DNA from: Chryseobacterium sp.
GTDB lineage: Bacteria > Bacteroidota > Bacteroidia > Flavobacteriales > Weeksellaceae
Length of the DNA stretch: 64,000 nucleotides
Direction: 5' to 3'
NCBI GenBank assembly: GCA_031277615.1
Contig: JAITMC010000019.1
Location: forward strand, 109,226 to 173,225
The notes under the pieces were generated by a model. It did not search any database. It was given only the letters and a program-made list of their open reading frames with translations, and had not been told where the DNA came from. Positions 45,170 through 53,553 of this stretch are shown here, piece after piece. The translations under genes and the position numbers were made by a program. Position 1 is the first letter of the stretch. Each line of letters starts with the position of its first letter.

Positions 45170-47785
45170 TTAAAAAGTAAGTCTCGGTTTAAGCAGTTTG
45201 GCCACCGTAGCAGTCCATCCCGTCTGATGGGATGCTCCTACGCCGCGGCCGTTATCTCCATGGAAGTATTCAAAGAAAGTAATATAATCCTTAAAATGTT
45301 CATCGTAATTAAACTTTGCATTTCCTCCGTTGAATGCGCGCTGCCCGTTTTCATCCTTTAAAAAGATAGAACAGAGCCTGTGGCTGATATTTTGTGCCAC
45401 TTCATCCAGATTCTTTTTATCACCGCTTCCGGTCGGGAATTCCAGTTTCAGGCTGTTTCCGTAATAATAGTGGAAACGCTGTAAACTTTCAACAATCAGG
45501 AAATTAATCGGGAACCAGATAGGACCGCGCCAGTTACTGTTTCCACCGAACATTCTGCTGTCACTTTCCGCAGGAGTATAGTATACCACATTTTCGGTGC
45601 CGTGTACAGAAAATACAAACGGATTTTCCTCATATACTTTAGACATCGCCCGGATTCCGTAAGTACTCAGGAACTCTTTCTCATCCAGCATCCTGGTTAA
45701 AACCTTAGTCAGCCTGTTCTTACGCAGAATACTCATCAGGTGCTTTCTGCCGTGTCCTTCCTCATCCCAGTGGGAAACCAGCTTCGTAAGTTCAGGCTTA
45801 TTTTTTAGGATCCATTCCATTCTGCTTCTGAAATTAGGCATCTTTTCCAGCAGTCTGTGATCTACGATTTCTACCGCGAATAAAGGAATCAGTCCTACAA
45901 TACTTCTCAACCGGAGAGAAACACTTTCCCCGTTGCCAAGCTGCAGAACATCGTAGAAAAATCCGTCTTCTTCATTCCATAAACCTTCCTTACCGTCACC
46001 CAGATTTTCCATAGCCTCCGCAATGTACAGGTAATGCTCAAAAAACTTGATGGCCATATCCTCGTAAACCTGGTAATACTGGGCCAGCTCCATAGCGATC
46101 CGCATCATATTCAGGGCATACATCGCCATCCAGCTCGTACCATCTGCCTGCTCAAGATGCTGGCCGTCTTTCAGCTCCATATTTCTGTCGAACGCTCCGA
46201 TATTATCCAGGCCTAAGAATCCGCCGCCAAAAATATTATTTCCGCTTTTATCCTTCCGGTTAACCCACCAGGTGAAATTCAGGAGCAGTTTCTGGAAAAC
46301 CTTTTCCAGGAATAAAAGATCAGGCTTGCCATTCTGCTTTTCATCAATCTTAAAGACTCTGAAACACGACCAGGCATGCACCGGAGGATTTACATCGCTC
46401 ATATTCCATTCATAGGCCGGGAGCTGCCCGTTCGGATGCATATACCATTCTTTGGTAAGAAGAAGAAGCTGCCCTTTTGCAAACTCAGCATCAATGATAG
46501 CAAAAGGAACACAGTGAAAGGCAAGATCCCATGTTGCATACCATGGATATTCCCATTTATCAGGCATAGAAATGATGTCCTTATTGTGAAGATGATTCCA
46601 TTCCGTATTCCGTACATAATCGTTAAAATTCCTTGGGGCATCAAAATTAGGATCACCCTTCAGCCACTTTCCGATATTGTAATGATAAAACTGCTTATTC
46701 CATAAAAGTCCTGCAAAAGCCTGTCTCTGAACATTTCTCTCATCCTCATCTGTTGTTTCATTCTGAATTTCATCATAAAATTCATGGGCTTCAGCAATTC
46801 TTGTATTGAAAATCTCATCAAAACGTTCAAAAGGTTCATCCGACTCTTCGGGACATAATCTGAAATCAAAAGTTTTAGACTGTCCCGCACCAATGATCTC
46901 ATCAATCAAGAAAGAAGCTTTAGTTCCCCGTTTTTCAGGATTTATCGTATGTCCCTGATGAATCACAAAATCATTGATTCCATCCTTATAATAGATATTC
47001 TCCGTTGAGGGAGTACCGTAAAGCTTTGGATTATTGGTTTCATTATCACAGAAAACACTTTTAGCATACAGGTTTCTCGAATAGAACTTTTTGATCGAAA
47101 TACTGTCGTGCCCCACATCAATACACCCGTCATACGAAGCATTCATCTGAGCCTTATATGTATTATAACCCCATTTCCAGTTGTTTCTGAACCATGCCGT
47201 CGGGATCACAACAATCGGAGCTTCATGCTGGCTTCTGTTGCAAATGGTAACCCTTGCCAGAATATCATTGTGATCAGCTTTACAGTATTCAATAAAAATA
47301 TCGAAATACTCATCATTATTGAAGATTCCCGTATCAAAAATTTCATATTCAGGTTCTTTCTTGCTGCGTCGGCCGTTTTCAGCAAGGAGCTCATCATAAG
47401 GAAAAGCATTGATCGGATATTTATACACCATTTTCATATAGCTGTGTGTAGGCGTATTGTCCAGATAATAAAAAATTTCCTTGATATCCTCGCCATGATT
47501 TCCCTGAGGATTGCTCAATCCGAAGAAACGCTCCTTTACCATCTTATCATTCTTATTCCAGAAGGAAAAAGCAAAACAGAAAAGCTGCTTCACATCAGAA
47601 ATTCCTGCAATACCCTCCTCACCCCAGCGGTAAGCATAGCTTTCAGCATTATTGTGGTTGGTAAAATTCCAGGCATTGCCGTTCGGGCTGTAGTCTTCAC
47701 GCACGTTTCCCCACTGTCGGTTGCTTACGTAAGGACCCCAGTTTTTCCATTGTATATTTTGTAGTCTTTCTTTTTCAACACTCAT
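45170..47785 (-). CDS. GH63/MGH1-like glucosidase
   Basis: An 871-residue enzyme of the mannosylglycerate-hydrolase-like / GH63 family: an N-terminal beta-sandwich (RQWGNVREDYSPNGNAWNFT) and an (alpha/alpha)6 barrel with PWYATWDLAFHCVPFAIID, GHLEQADGTSWMAMYALNM-type segments and the C-terminal NSNWRGPIWFPINFLIVESL, where catalytic acids lie in the family. It has no signal peptide, so it is cytoplasmic. It probably hydrolyses an alpha-glucoside, possibly a compatible solute; the substrate is not certain. The start at 47785 (MSVEKERLQNIQWKNWGPYV) is preferred; an upstream ATG adds 17 unlikely residues. Confidence 0.87.
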   Translation of the reverse strand: MSVEKERLQNIQWKNWGPYVSNRQWGNVREDYSPNGNAWNFTNHNNAESYAYRWGEEGIAGISDVKQLFCFAFSFWNKNDKMVKERFFGLSNPQGNHGEDIKEIFYYLDNTPTHSYMKMVYKYPINAFPYDELLAENGRRSKKEPEYEIFDTGIFNNDEYFDIFIEYCKADHNDILARVTICNRSQHEAPIVVIPTAWFRNNWKWGYNTYKAQMNASYDGCIDVGHDSISIKKFYSRNLYAKSVFCDNETNNPKLYGTPSTENIYYKDGINDFVIHQGHTINPEKRGTKASFLIDEIIGAGQSKTFDFRLCPEESDEPFERFDEIFNTRIAEAHEFYDEIQNETTDEDERNVQRQAFAGLLWNKQFYHYNIGKWLKGDPNFDAPRNFNDYVRNTEWNHLHNKDIISMPDKWEYPWYATWDLAFHCVPFAIIDAEFAKGQLLLLTKEWYMHPNGQLPAYEWNMSDVNPPVHAWSCFRVFKIDEKQNGKPDLLFLEKVFQKLLLNFTWWVNRKDKSGNNIFGGGFLGLDNIGAFDRNMELKDGQHLEQADGTSWMAMYALNMMRIAMELAQYYQVYEDMAIKFFEHYLYIAEAMENLGDGKEGLWNEEDGFFYDVLQLGNGESVSLRLRSIVGLIPLFAVEIVDHRLLEKMPNFRSRMEWILKNKPELTKLVSHWDEEGHGRKHLMSILRKNRLTKVLTRMLDEKEFLSTYGIRAMSKVYEENPFVFSVHGTENVVYYTPAESDSRMFGGNSNWRGPIWFPINFLIVESLQRFHYYYGNSLKLEFPTGSGDKKNLDEVAQNISHRLCSIFLKDENGQRAFNGGNAKFNYDEHFKDYITFFEYFHGDNGRGVGASHQTGWTATVAKLLKPRLTF

Positions 47786-47939
47786 ATCTCTCCATTTTTT
47801 CAATACGAAGGTAGTTTTTTTGAAAAATAATTCCAATTCTTTTCATCTGAACAATCCTTAATATGCCTCTGGAACTCTTCTGTTTATAGGCTTTTTAAAT
47901 ATTAAATTAAATTTTTCTGAAGAATTTAAAAAAAAGAAC

Positions 47940-47947
47940 TACCTTTG
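47940..47947 (+). promoter_or_regulatory. -7 box of the methionine operon
   Basis: TACCTTTG followed by C fits TAnnTTTGC exactly and lies 30 nt before the SAM riboswitch. A TTTCTG about 20 nt upstream is a weak -33 candidate. Confidence 0.7.
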
Positions 47948-47976
47948 CACCATTCGTTCATTCAAATATTGAAAAT

Positions 47977-48081
47977 GTTATCAAGAAAGGTTGAGGGATT
48001 AGACCCTATGAAACCTTAGCAACCCTTTGTGCAAGCAAAGAAGGTGCTACGTTCTACCAGAATTATTTTGGACAGATAACT
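47977..48081 (+). ncRNA. SAM-I (S-box) riboswitch
   Basis: All hallmark segments of the S-box aptamer are present in order: the TTATCAAGAAAGGTTGAGGG start, the GACCCTATGAAACC core, TTAGCAACC, a variable P3 arm (CTTTGTGCAAGCAAAG), AAGGTGCTAC, ATTCTACC and the closing GGACAGATAA, which pairs back with TTATC. It senses S-adenosylmethionine and lies directly before metX, so high SAM should switch the methionine genes off. No strong terminator hairpin is visible between aptamer and gene, so control may act on translation start. Confidence 0.93.
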
Positions 48082-48141
48082 TACTGAAGTTCTTTTCAGC
48101 CATTTCCTGTGGCATTTTCAATTGTATTAAAAATAATAGAA

Positions 48142-49137
48142 TTGAAAACAGAACTAAACTATATTAATCTTTCGTATCATACCCATTCCCAAAAGGAATA
48201 CCATATCCCGTTGACGTATCAGATCTTCGGGAAAGACCTGTTTACAGCCCCGATCATTTTGATCAATCATGCACTTACCGGAAATTCAAACGTATCCGGA
48301 GAAAAAGGCTGGTGGAAAAAACTTATCGGGGAAAATCAGGTTATTGATACCCATCAGTATACTGTTCTGTGTTTCAATATCCCCGGAAACGGATATGATC
48401 ACTTTTTAATTGACGGATATGAAGACTTTACTCCTTCAGCGATCGCCGAAATATTCCTGAAAGGATTGGAAGCACTCCATATCAGAAAACTATATGCCAT
48501 TATCGGAGGCTCACTGGGCGGCGGAATTGCCTGGGAAATGCTAGCCAAACAACTTGATCTGGCCGAAATATTTATTCCTATAGCCTGTGATTACAGAACA
48601 CATGACTGGCTGCATGCACAGTGCCTGGTTCAGAAATTCTTATTAAACAGTGATGAAGAACCCTTACAGAAAGCAAGAATTCATGCCATGTTATGCTACA
48701 GGACACCACAGTCATTAAATGAAAGATTCCAAAACCGCTATCATCTTGAAAAAGAAACCCTGGAGTCGGAAGACTGGCTGATTTATCACGGAAACGCACT
48801 AAACGAAAGGTTTAGTTTAAAAGCATACAAGCTGATGAACCATTTGCTGATGAATATTGATGCTGATGAGGCAGCACTGGAGAAAATAGAGGCACGAATG
48901 CACATGATCTCCGTAGATACAGATTTATTCTTTCCTGCATCCGAAATCCGGATGTGTTTTGAAAACCTGAAAGCAAAAAACAAAGATATTTCTTATCACG
49001 AGATCCAGTCCATTCATGGACACGATGCCTTCCTTATGGAATACGAACAATTAAATACAATCATAAAAAATATTTTACGGAAAGAACCCAACAAAAGAGA
49101 AACTCTTTCTGAAAATAACCAACAAAAAAATTATTAA
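48142..49137 (+). CDS. metX: Homoserine O-acetyltransferase
   Basis: An alpha/beta-hydrolase-fold acyltransferase of 331 residues, activating homoserine for methionine synthesis. Motifs are INHALTGNS, YAIIGGSLGGGIAWEM (nucleophilic Ser), ISVDTDLFFP (Asp) and IHGHDAFLMEY (His). It is slightly shorter than typical MetX. There is no ATG at the N-terminus. I chose the in-frame TTG at 48142, giving LKTELNYINLSYHTH, where homology is expected to begin; a GTG at 48109 is the alternative and falls closer to the riboswitch. It is the first gene of the SAM-controlled cluster. Confidence 0.87.
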   Translation: MKTELNYINLSYHTHSQKEYHIPLTYQIFGKDLFTAPIILINHALTGNSNVSGEKGWWKKLIGENQVIDTHQYTVLCFNIPGNGYDHFLIDGYEDFTPSAIAEIFLKGLEALHIRKLYAIIGGSLGGGIAWEMLAKQLDLAEIFIPIACDYRTHDWLHAQCLVQKFLLNSDEEPLQKARIHAMLCYRTPQSLNERFQNRYHLEKETLESEDWLIYHGNALNERFSLKAYKLMNHLLMNIDADEAALEKIEARMHMISVDTDLFFPASEIRMCFENLKAKNKDISYHEIQSIHGHDAFLMEYEQLNTIIKNILRKEPNKRETLSENNQQKNY

Positions 49138-49144
49138 AGAACAG

Positions 49145-50683
49145 ATGAAAAATGCCAACGAAATAAAATTTTTGAAGAACAGATCAATTATCAAATTTGA
49201 AGGAGAAGATTTCCTTGGGGAAATAGGAATCGATGGAAGAATCTTTAAAGCACTTACTTTAGCACGAATCAGTGTAGGAGTCATTTCTCAACAGGCTATA
49301 GAAAACGGAATTTCCATTCTGGTTCATGAAAACGATGCCGAAAAAGCAGTAGCATGCCTTATTGATGAGTTTGAAGCCGAAAGAACATCCGGAAAAGTAT
49401 CACAGATCTACAGTATCAATAACGTTTCCGTACTCGGATTTGTAGCGGAAGATTTCAATAAAGTACTCGCAGAGCTGGCCCGAAACAATGTTTTTCCGTT
49501 GCTTTTAAACCAGGTGGCAGCAGAAAACAGAGTGAATATCGTTGTTACTTCCTCGCAGGATGAGAAAACGAAAAATATCATTGAATCCGAAATTTTCAAA
49601 AAACCCAAAACCGTTCATCTGGCAATTATCGGACACGGAAATGTAGGAAAAACCCTGATTGAACAGGTGCTGGAGTCTTCAGACGAAATCAGAAGACGTA
49701 AAAAAATAGACCTTAAAGTAGTTGCTGTAGCCAATTCAAAGAAAATAGCCTTCAGTAAAAAAGGATTCGGTGAAGGTTGGAATGATGAGGTGCTTACAGC
49801 AGAACATCCGTCAAATGTACAGGAACTGATTAACTTCTCAAAAGAAAACCAATTGGAAAACCTGATCGTGGTAGACAATACAGCGAGTAAGGATTTCGTG
49901 AAAAATTACCATGCTCTGGCAGAAAATGGTTTTGATCTGGTATCATCCAATAAAATATTCAATACCCTTCCCATCGAAGAATACCGGAAACTAAGATATA
50001 CGTTGAACAAAAACAACAGACGTTATCTGTATGAAACCAATGTAGGAGCAGGGCTTCCGTTAATTGACACCATTAAACTTCTTCACCTCTCAGGAGAAAA
50101 CATCACCAGAATCAAAGGCGTATTCTCCGGAACCCTCAGCTATGTTTTCAACAACTTCTCTTTGAGAAATGAGAAATTCTCAGCAATCGTGAATGAAGCT
50201 CTTGAAAAAGGCTATACAGAACCGGATCCAAGAGAAGACTTATCAGGAAATGATGTAGCAAGAAAACTATTGATTCTCGCAAGAGAGTTAGACCTGATCA
50301 ATGAATTCGAGGATATCAGGGTTCAGAATCTGGTTCCGGAAAGCTTACTTTCAGTTTCAAAATCAGAATTCCTTTCCAGATTGGACGAATTAGACAGCGA
50401 ATATCAAAAAATAAAAGAAAATCAGGAACCTGGCCATGTGCTGAGATATGTAGGAGATTTACACGGCGATTTACAGAAAGACAAAGGTGAATTGGATGTA
50501 AAACTCATCTCCGTTCCTGCAACTTCGGCCTTAGGACAGTTAAAAGGGTCAGATTCCATCTTCGAGATCTATACGGAAAGCTACGGCGAAAACCCTATTG
50601 TAATCATGGGAGCCGGAGCCGGAGCACAGGTAACCGCACGAGGCGTATTCGGAGATATCTTAAGAGTAAGTGAAACCAAATAA
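49145..50683 (+). CDS. Homoserine dehydrogenase with N-terminal aspartokinase-type ACT domains
   Basis: A 512-residue protein. Residues 1-145 match the regulatory ACT region of bifunctional aspartokinase-homoserine dehydrogenase (FLKNRSIIKFEGEDFLGEI, RISVGVISQQAIENGISI, NVSVLGFVAEDFNKVLAEL), but the kinase domain is absent. Residues about 155-510 are a complete homoserine dehydrogenase: IIGHGNVGKTLIEQVL (NAD(P) site), DNTASKDFVKNYHAL, LVSSNKIFNTLPI, YETNVGAGLPLIDTIK, LSGNDVARKLLILAR. It reduces aspartate semialdehyde to homoserine, the substrate of MetX encoded 7 nt upstream. The layout resembles ThrA with its kinase removed; the ACT part may give feedback control. Confidence 0.88.
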   Translation: MKNANEIKFLKNRSIIKFEGEDFLGEIGIDGRIFKALTLARISVGVISQQAIENGISILVHENDAEKAVACLIDEFEAERTSGKVSQIYSINNVSVLGFVAEDFNKVLAELARNNVFPLLLNQVAAENRVNIVVTSSQDEKTKNIIESEIFKKPKTVHLAIIGHGNVGKTLIEQVLESSDEIRRRKKIDLKVVAVANSKKIAFSKKGFGEGWNDEVLTAEHPSNVQELINFSKENQLENLIVVDNTASKDFVKNYHALAENGFDLVSSNKIFNTLPIEEYRKLRYTLNKNNRRYLYETNVGAGLPLIDTIKLLHLSGENITRIKGVFSGTLSYVFNNFSLRNEKFSAIVNEALEKGYTEPDPREDLSGNDVARKLLILARELDLINEFEDIRVQNLVPESLLSVSKSEFLSRLDELDSEYQKIKENQEPGHVLRYVGDLHGDLQKDKGELDVKLISVPATSALGQLKGSDSIFEIYTESYGENPIVIMGAGAGAQVTARGVFGDILRVSETK

Positions 50684-50699
50684 TCAACATAAAAATAAA

Positions 50700-50855
50700 G
50701 CTGTGTAAGAGTCTACCATAAATAATAAAATAATGATTAAGCTAAATAAAGATTCCATTATCATATTGGTACGCTATAAATTAATGAATTCCCTATAATA
50801 TCTTTAATACATTAGATTATAGCCTGAATTCATTATCGGATTCTTACACCGCTCT
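50700..50855. mobile_element. MITE-like element with imperfect terminal inverted repeats
   Basis: The AGCTGTGTAAGAGTC start pairs with the GATTCTTACACCGCT end (two mismatches in 15). Inside, AATGAATTC-CCTATAAT pairs with ATTATAG-CCTGAATTCATT. The 156-bp AT-rich unit has no coding capacity. It fits a small non-autonomous element or a long folded leader; no transposase is in the window and no clear target duplication was seen. Confidence 0.45.
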
Positions 50856-50869
50856 ATAAAAACCACCCA

Positions 50870-50919
50870 AAAAAAGTCCCGAAGGGACGATTTAACCCAG
50901 GATAGGACGAAGTCCTATC
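50870..50919. repeat. Double-hairpin intergenic repeat, copy C
   Basis: GTCCC-GA-AGGGAC, a GATTTAACCCAG linker, then GATAGGAC-GAA-GTCCTATC, an 8-bp perfect stem with a C-GAA-G loop. Same layout as copies A, B and D. Confidence 0.82.
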
Positions 50920-50938
50920 TATAAAATATAAAATACCG

Positions 50939-50974
50939 AATATCAAATATCAAATATCAAATATCAAATATATC
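50939..50974. repeat. Heptanucleotide microsatellite (AATATCA)x4
   Basis: Four perfect copies of AATATCA and a partial fifth with an extra AT follow the double-hairpin copy C by 20 nt, before the sulfhydrylase start at 51009. Confidence 0.9.
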
Positions 50975-51008
50975 AGGTACCAACCCTCCCATTATAAATA
51001 AAACCCCT

Positions 51009-52169
51009 ATGGAAAATTTTGAAACATCAGCCATAAGAACCCAAACCGAAAGGTCGCAGTTTGATGAGCATTCCACACCATTATACCTTACCTCAAGCTT
51101 TATTTTTCAGGATGCGGAAGATATGAGAGCCAGCTTCGCAGAAGAAAAATCCAAAAACCTGTACAGCCGTTTCTCCAATCCGAATGTAAGTGAGTTCACT
51201 GAAAAAATTGCCAAAATGGAAGGTGCAGAATCCGGATATGCATTTGCTACCGGAATGGCAGCTATTTATTCCACTTTTGCGGCTTTGCTGAATGCGGGAG
51301 ATCATATTGTAAGCTGCCAGTCTGTTTTTGGATCTACCCATACGTTATTTACAAAATATTTCCCGAAATGGAATATTGAGACCACCTATTTTAAGGCAGA
51401 AGATGCTGAAAATGTAGAACAGTATATTCAGCCGAATACCAAAATTCTTTATCTGGAAACCCCTACCAATCCGGCTATTGAGATTCTAGACCTTGAATTC
51501 TTTGGACAGATTGCCAAAAAGCATAATCTGATTTTCATTGTAGATAACTGTTTTGCAACATCTTACTTACAGCAGCCTGTAAAATATGGTGCAGATATTG
51601 TTGTACATTCTGCAACGAAACTGATTGACGGACAGGGAAGAGTACTGGGAGGGGTAGCCGTTGGAAAGGCAGATCTGATCAGAGAAATTTATCTGTTTGC
51701 GAGAAATACGGGACCGGCCATGTCACCTTTCAATGCATGGGTCCTTTCAAAAAGTTTAGAGACCTTGGCGATCCGTGTGGAAAAACATTGTGAAAATGCT
51801 TTGAAAGTAGCTGAGTTTTTAGAAGGACATCCTAATGTAGAATTGGTAAAATATCCGTTCCTGCCGTCTCATCCAGGGTATGAAGTGGCAAAAAAACAAA
51901 TGAGATTGGGAGGGAATATTGTGGCCTTTGAAATTAAAGGTGGAATAGAAGGAGGAAGAAGCTTTTTAGATAAGATAAAAATGTGTTCCCTTTCAGCCAA
52001 TCTTGGTGATACAAGAACGATCGTAACACATCCTGCATCAACCACCCATTCAAAACTGAGTGATGAAGAAAGAAATGAAGTAGGGATCACAGCCGGACTA
52101 GTACGTTGTTCAGTAGGACTGGAATATGTAGACGACATCATCGCCGATCTGAAACAGGCTTTAGATTAA
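51009..52169 (+). CDS. metZ: O-acyl-homoserine sulfhydrylase, PLP-dependent
   Basis: A 386-residue Cys/Met-metabolism PLP enzyme. Motifs are LYSRFSNPNVSEFTEKIAKM, SGYAFATGMAAIYSTFAALL, FIVDNCFATSYLQQPVKYG (Asp contacting the cofactor), VVHSATKLIDGQGRVLGGV (PLP Lys in SATK) and GDTRTIVTHPASTTHSKLS. It closely fits the MetZ/MetY type, which makes homocysteine directly from O-succinyl- or O-acetylhomoserine and sulfide. With MetX upstream, O-acetylhomoserine is the likely substrate. It is separated from homoserine dehydrogenase by a repeat-filled 325-bp gap. Confidence 0.9.
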   Translation: MENFETSAIRTQTERSQFDEHSTPLYLTSSFIFQDAEDMRASFAEEKSKNLYSRFSNPNVSEFTEKIAKMEGAESGYAFATGMAAIYSTFAALLNAGDHIVSCQSVFGSTHTLFTKYFPKWNIETTYFKAEDAENVEQYIQPNTKILYLETPTNPAIEILDLEFFGQIAKKHNLIFIVDNCFATSYLQQPVKYGADIVVHSATKLIDGQGRVLGGVAVGKADLIREIYLFARNTGPAMSPFNAWVLSKSLETLAIRVEKHCENALKVAEFLEGHPNVELVKYPFLPSHPGYEVAKKQMRLGGNIVAFEIKGGIEGGRSFLDKIKMCSLSANLGDTRTIVTHPASTTHSKLSDEERNEVGITAGLVRCSVGLEYVDDIIADLKQALD

Positions 52170-52170
52170 A

Positions 52171-52225
52171 CAAAAATCTCCCTTTGGACAATTTAATAAA
52201 AGAATATGTCAAAGTCTGATGATTG
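52171..52225. repeat. Degenerate double-hairpin repeat, copy E
   Basis: TCTCCCTTTGGACAATTTAA, then AGAATATGTCAAAGTCTGAT, aligns with the repeat consensus across its full length, but neither hairpin can form well. It directly follows the sulfhydrylase stop codon. Confidence 0.55.
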
Positions 52226-52288
52226 AATAAAAGAAAAAGTCCGAATCAAAGCTGATCTTATATGTTACTGGAATAGATAAACATTTCA

Positions 52289-52320
52289 CCGATCTGAAAC
52301 ATGCTTTAAATTAAACAAAA
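52289..52320 (+). pseudogene. Duplicate of the sulfhydrylase gene tail
   Basis: CCGATCTGAAACATGCTTTA and the following ATTAAACAAAA repeat 52144-52175 (the last codons and stop of the sulfhydrylase gene plus flank) with two changes in 32 nt. It directly precedes double-hairpin copy D, as the original precedes copy E. Confidence 0.75.
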
Positions 52321-52367
52321 GTAGCCCCAAAGGGGCGATTTAACACAGAATAGGATGAAATCCTATT
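52321..52367. repeat. Double-hairpin intergenic repeat, copy D
   Basis: GCCCC-AAA-GGGGC, a GATTTAACACAG linker, then ATAGGAT-GAA-ATCCTAT. Compared with copy C, both stems carry paired changes that keep base pairing (T-A to C-G in the first, C-G to T-A in the second). A 20-nt unit (TCTATTTATCT-TTACCCA type) is repeated twice directly after it. Confidence 0.82.
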
Positions 52368-52459
52368 TATCTGTTACCCATCTATTTATCTATTACCCAT
52401 CATATTGTGTATTATTATCATTAAAACAAATTTCACATTGTTATTATCAAAACAAAAAC

Positions 52460-53470
52460 ATGAAAAATTCACCACAATTATACAAAGCCCTATCCGAAAG
52501 AATATTAGTTCTCGACGGTGCTATGGGAACCATGCTTCAGCGTTACAAGTTTGAGGAAGAAGATTACCGCGGCGAACGCTTCAGAGATTGGGAACATCCT
52601 GTAAAAGGAAACAACGACCTGCTTTCCCTTACGCAGCCTCAGGCGATAGAAGAAGTACACCGGAAATATCTGGAAGCAGGAGCCGATATTATCGAGACCA
52701 ATACGTTCTCGGGAACTACGATTGCTATGGCGGATTATCATATGGAGGATCTGGTATATGATCTGAACTATGAATCAGCAAAAATTGCCAGAAAAGTATG
52801 CGATGAATTTACCGCTCAGAATCCGGATAAACCAAGATTTGTTGCAGGCTCAATCGGACCTACCAACAGAACGGCAAGCTTAAGTCCGGATGTAAATGAT
52901 CCTGGCTATAGGGCAATTACCTTTGAAGAGCTTCGGGTAGCTTACAAACAGCAGTGTGAAGCTTTGCTGGATGGAGGTTCAGATATTCTTCTGGTAGAAA
53001 CCATCTTTGATACGCTGAATGCAAAAGCAGCATTATTTGCGATCGATGAAATTCAGGATGAAAGGAATATCAGCATTCCAATCATGGTTTCGGGAACCAT
53101 TACAGATGCTTCGGGTAGAACCTTGAGCGGGCAGACGGCAGAAGCTTTTCTGATCTCCGTATCGCATTTGAACCTGTTAAGCGTAGGCTTTAACTGTGCT
53201 TTGGGGGCCAATCAGCTGACTCCTTATCTGGAAACGCTGGCCCATAATTCAGAATTCCACATTTCAGCTTATCCGAATGCCGGACTTCCAAATGCTTTCG
53301 GGAAATATGATGAAACACCCGAAGATATGGCCGGACAGATCAGGGAATATGCAGAAAAAGGGTTGATCAACATAATTGGCGGATGTTGTGGTACCACTCC
53401 GGATCATATAAAAGCAATTGCGGATTTAGTGAAAGAGTATCCGCCAAGAAGATTGAAGGAATTTGTTTGA
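52460..53470 (+). CDS. Methionine synthase, homocysteine-binding half
   Basis: A 336-residue homocysteine S-methyltransferase domain, equivalent to the first third of cobalamin-dependent MetH. Motifs are [19 protein letters not shown] at the start, [53 protein letters not shown] (first zinc Cys) and [16 protein letters not shown] (the Cys-Cys pair). The remaining MetH domains are in a separate gene at 54653, so the enzyme works as two chains. The start at 52460 begins the conserved domain; upstream in-frame codons are repeat sequence. Confidence 0.92.
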   Translation: MKNSPQLYKALSERILVLDGAMGTMLQRYKFEEEDYRGERFRDWEHPVKGNNDLLSLTQPQAIEEVHRKYLEAGADIIETNTFSGTTIAMADYHMEDLVYDLNYESAKIARKVCDEFTAQNPDKPRFVAGSIGPTNRTASLSPDVNDPGYRAITFEELRVAYKQQCEALLDGGSDILLVETIFDTLNAKAALFAIDEIQDERNISIPIMVSGTITDASGRTLSGQTAEAFLISVSHLNLLSVGFNCALGANQLTPYLETLAHNSEFHISAYPNAGLPNAFGKYDETPEDMAGQIREYAEKGLINIIGGCCGTTPDHIKAIADLVKEYPPRRLKEFV

Positions 53471-53553
53471 TTTGATAGATTTTTTTAATTAAAACAGGGA
53501 ATGAGGGCTAGGTTATAAATATTATCTTTAAATAAACCACAAAATTTAATATA

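Noticed and set aside
45062-45361. A 99-codon plus-strand frame at the end of the GH63-like gene
   Set aside because: It overlaps the real gene on the other strand over most of its length and covers that gene's terminator; a shadow frame.
48109-48141. GTG start for metX
   Set aside because: It adds 11 hydrophobic residues before the part where homology is expected and lies very close to the aptamer; kept only as an alternative to the TTG at 48142.
52355-52459. Upstream extension of the homocysteine-methyltransferase gene
   Set aside because: The 35 extra codons are built from the repeat-rich intergenic region (doubled 20-nt unit) and encode no domain.
50684-52459. Possible second SAM or cobalamin riboswitch before metZ or metH
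   Set aside because: None of the core S-box or B12-box segments could be found in these gaps; they contain the repeat families instead.
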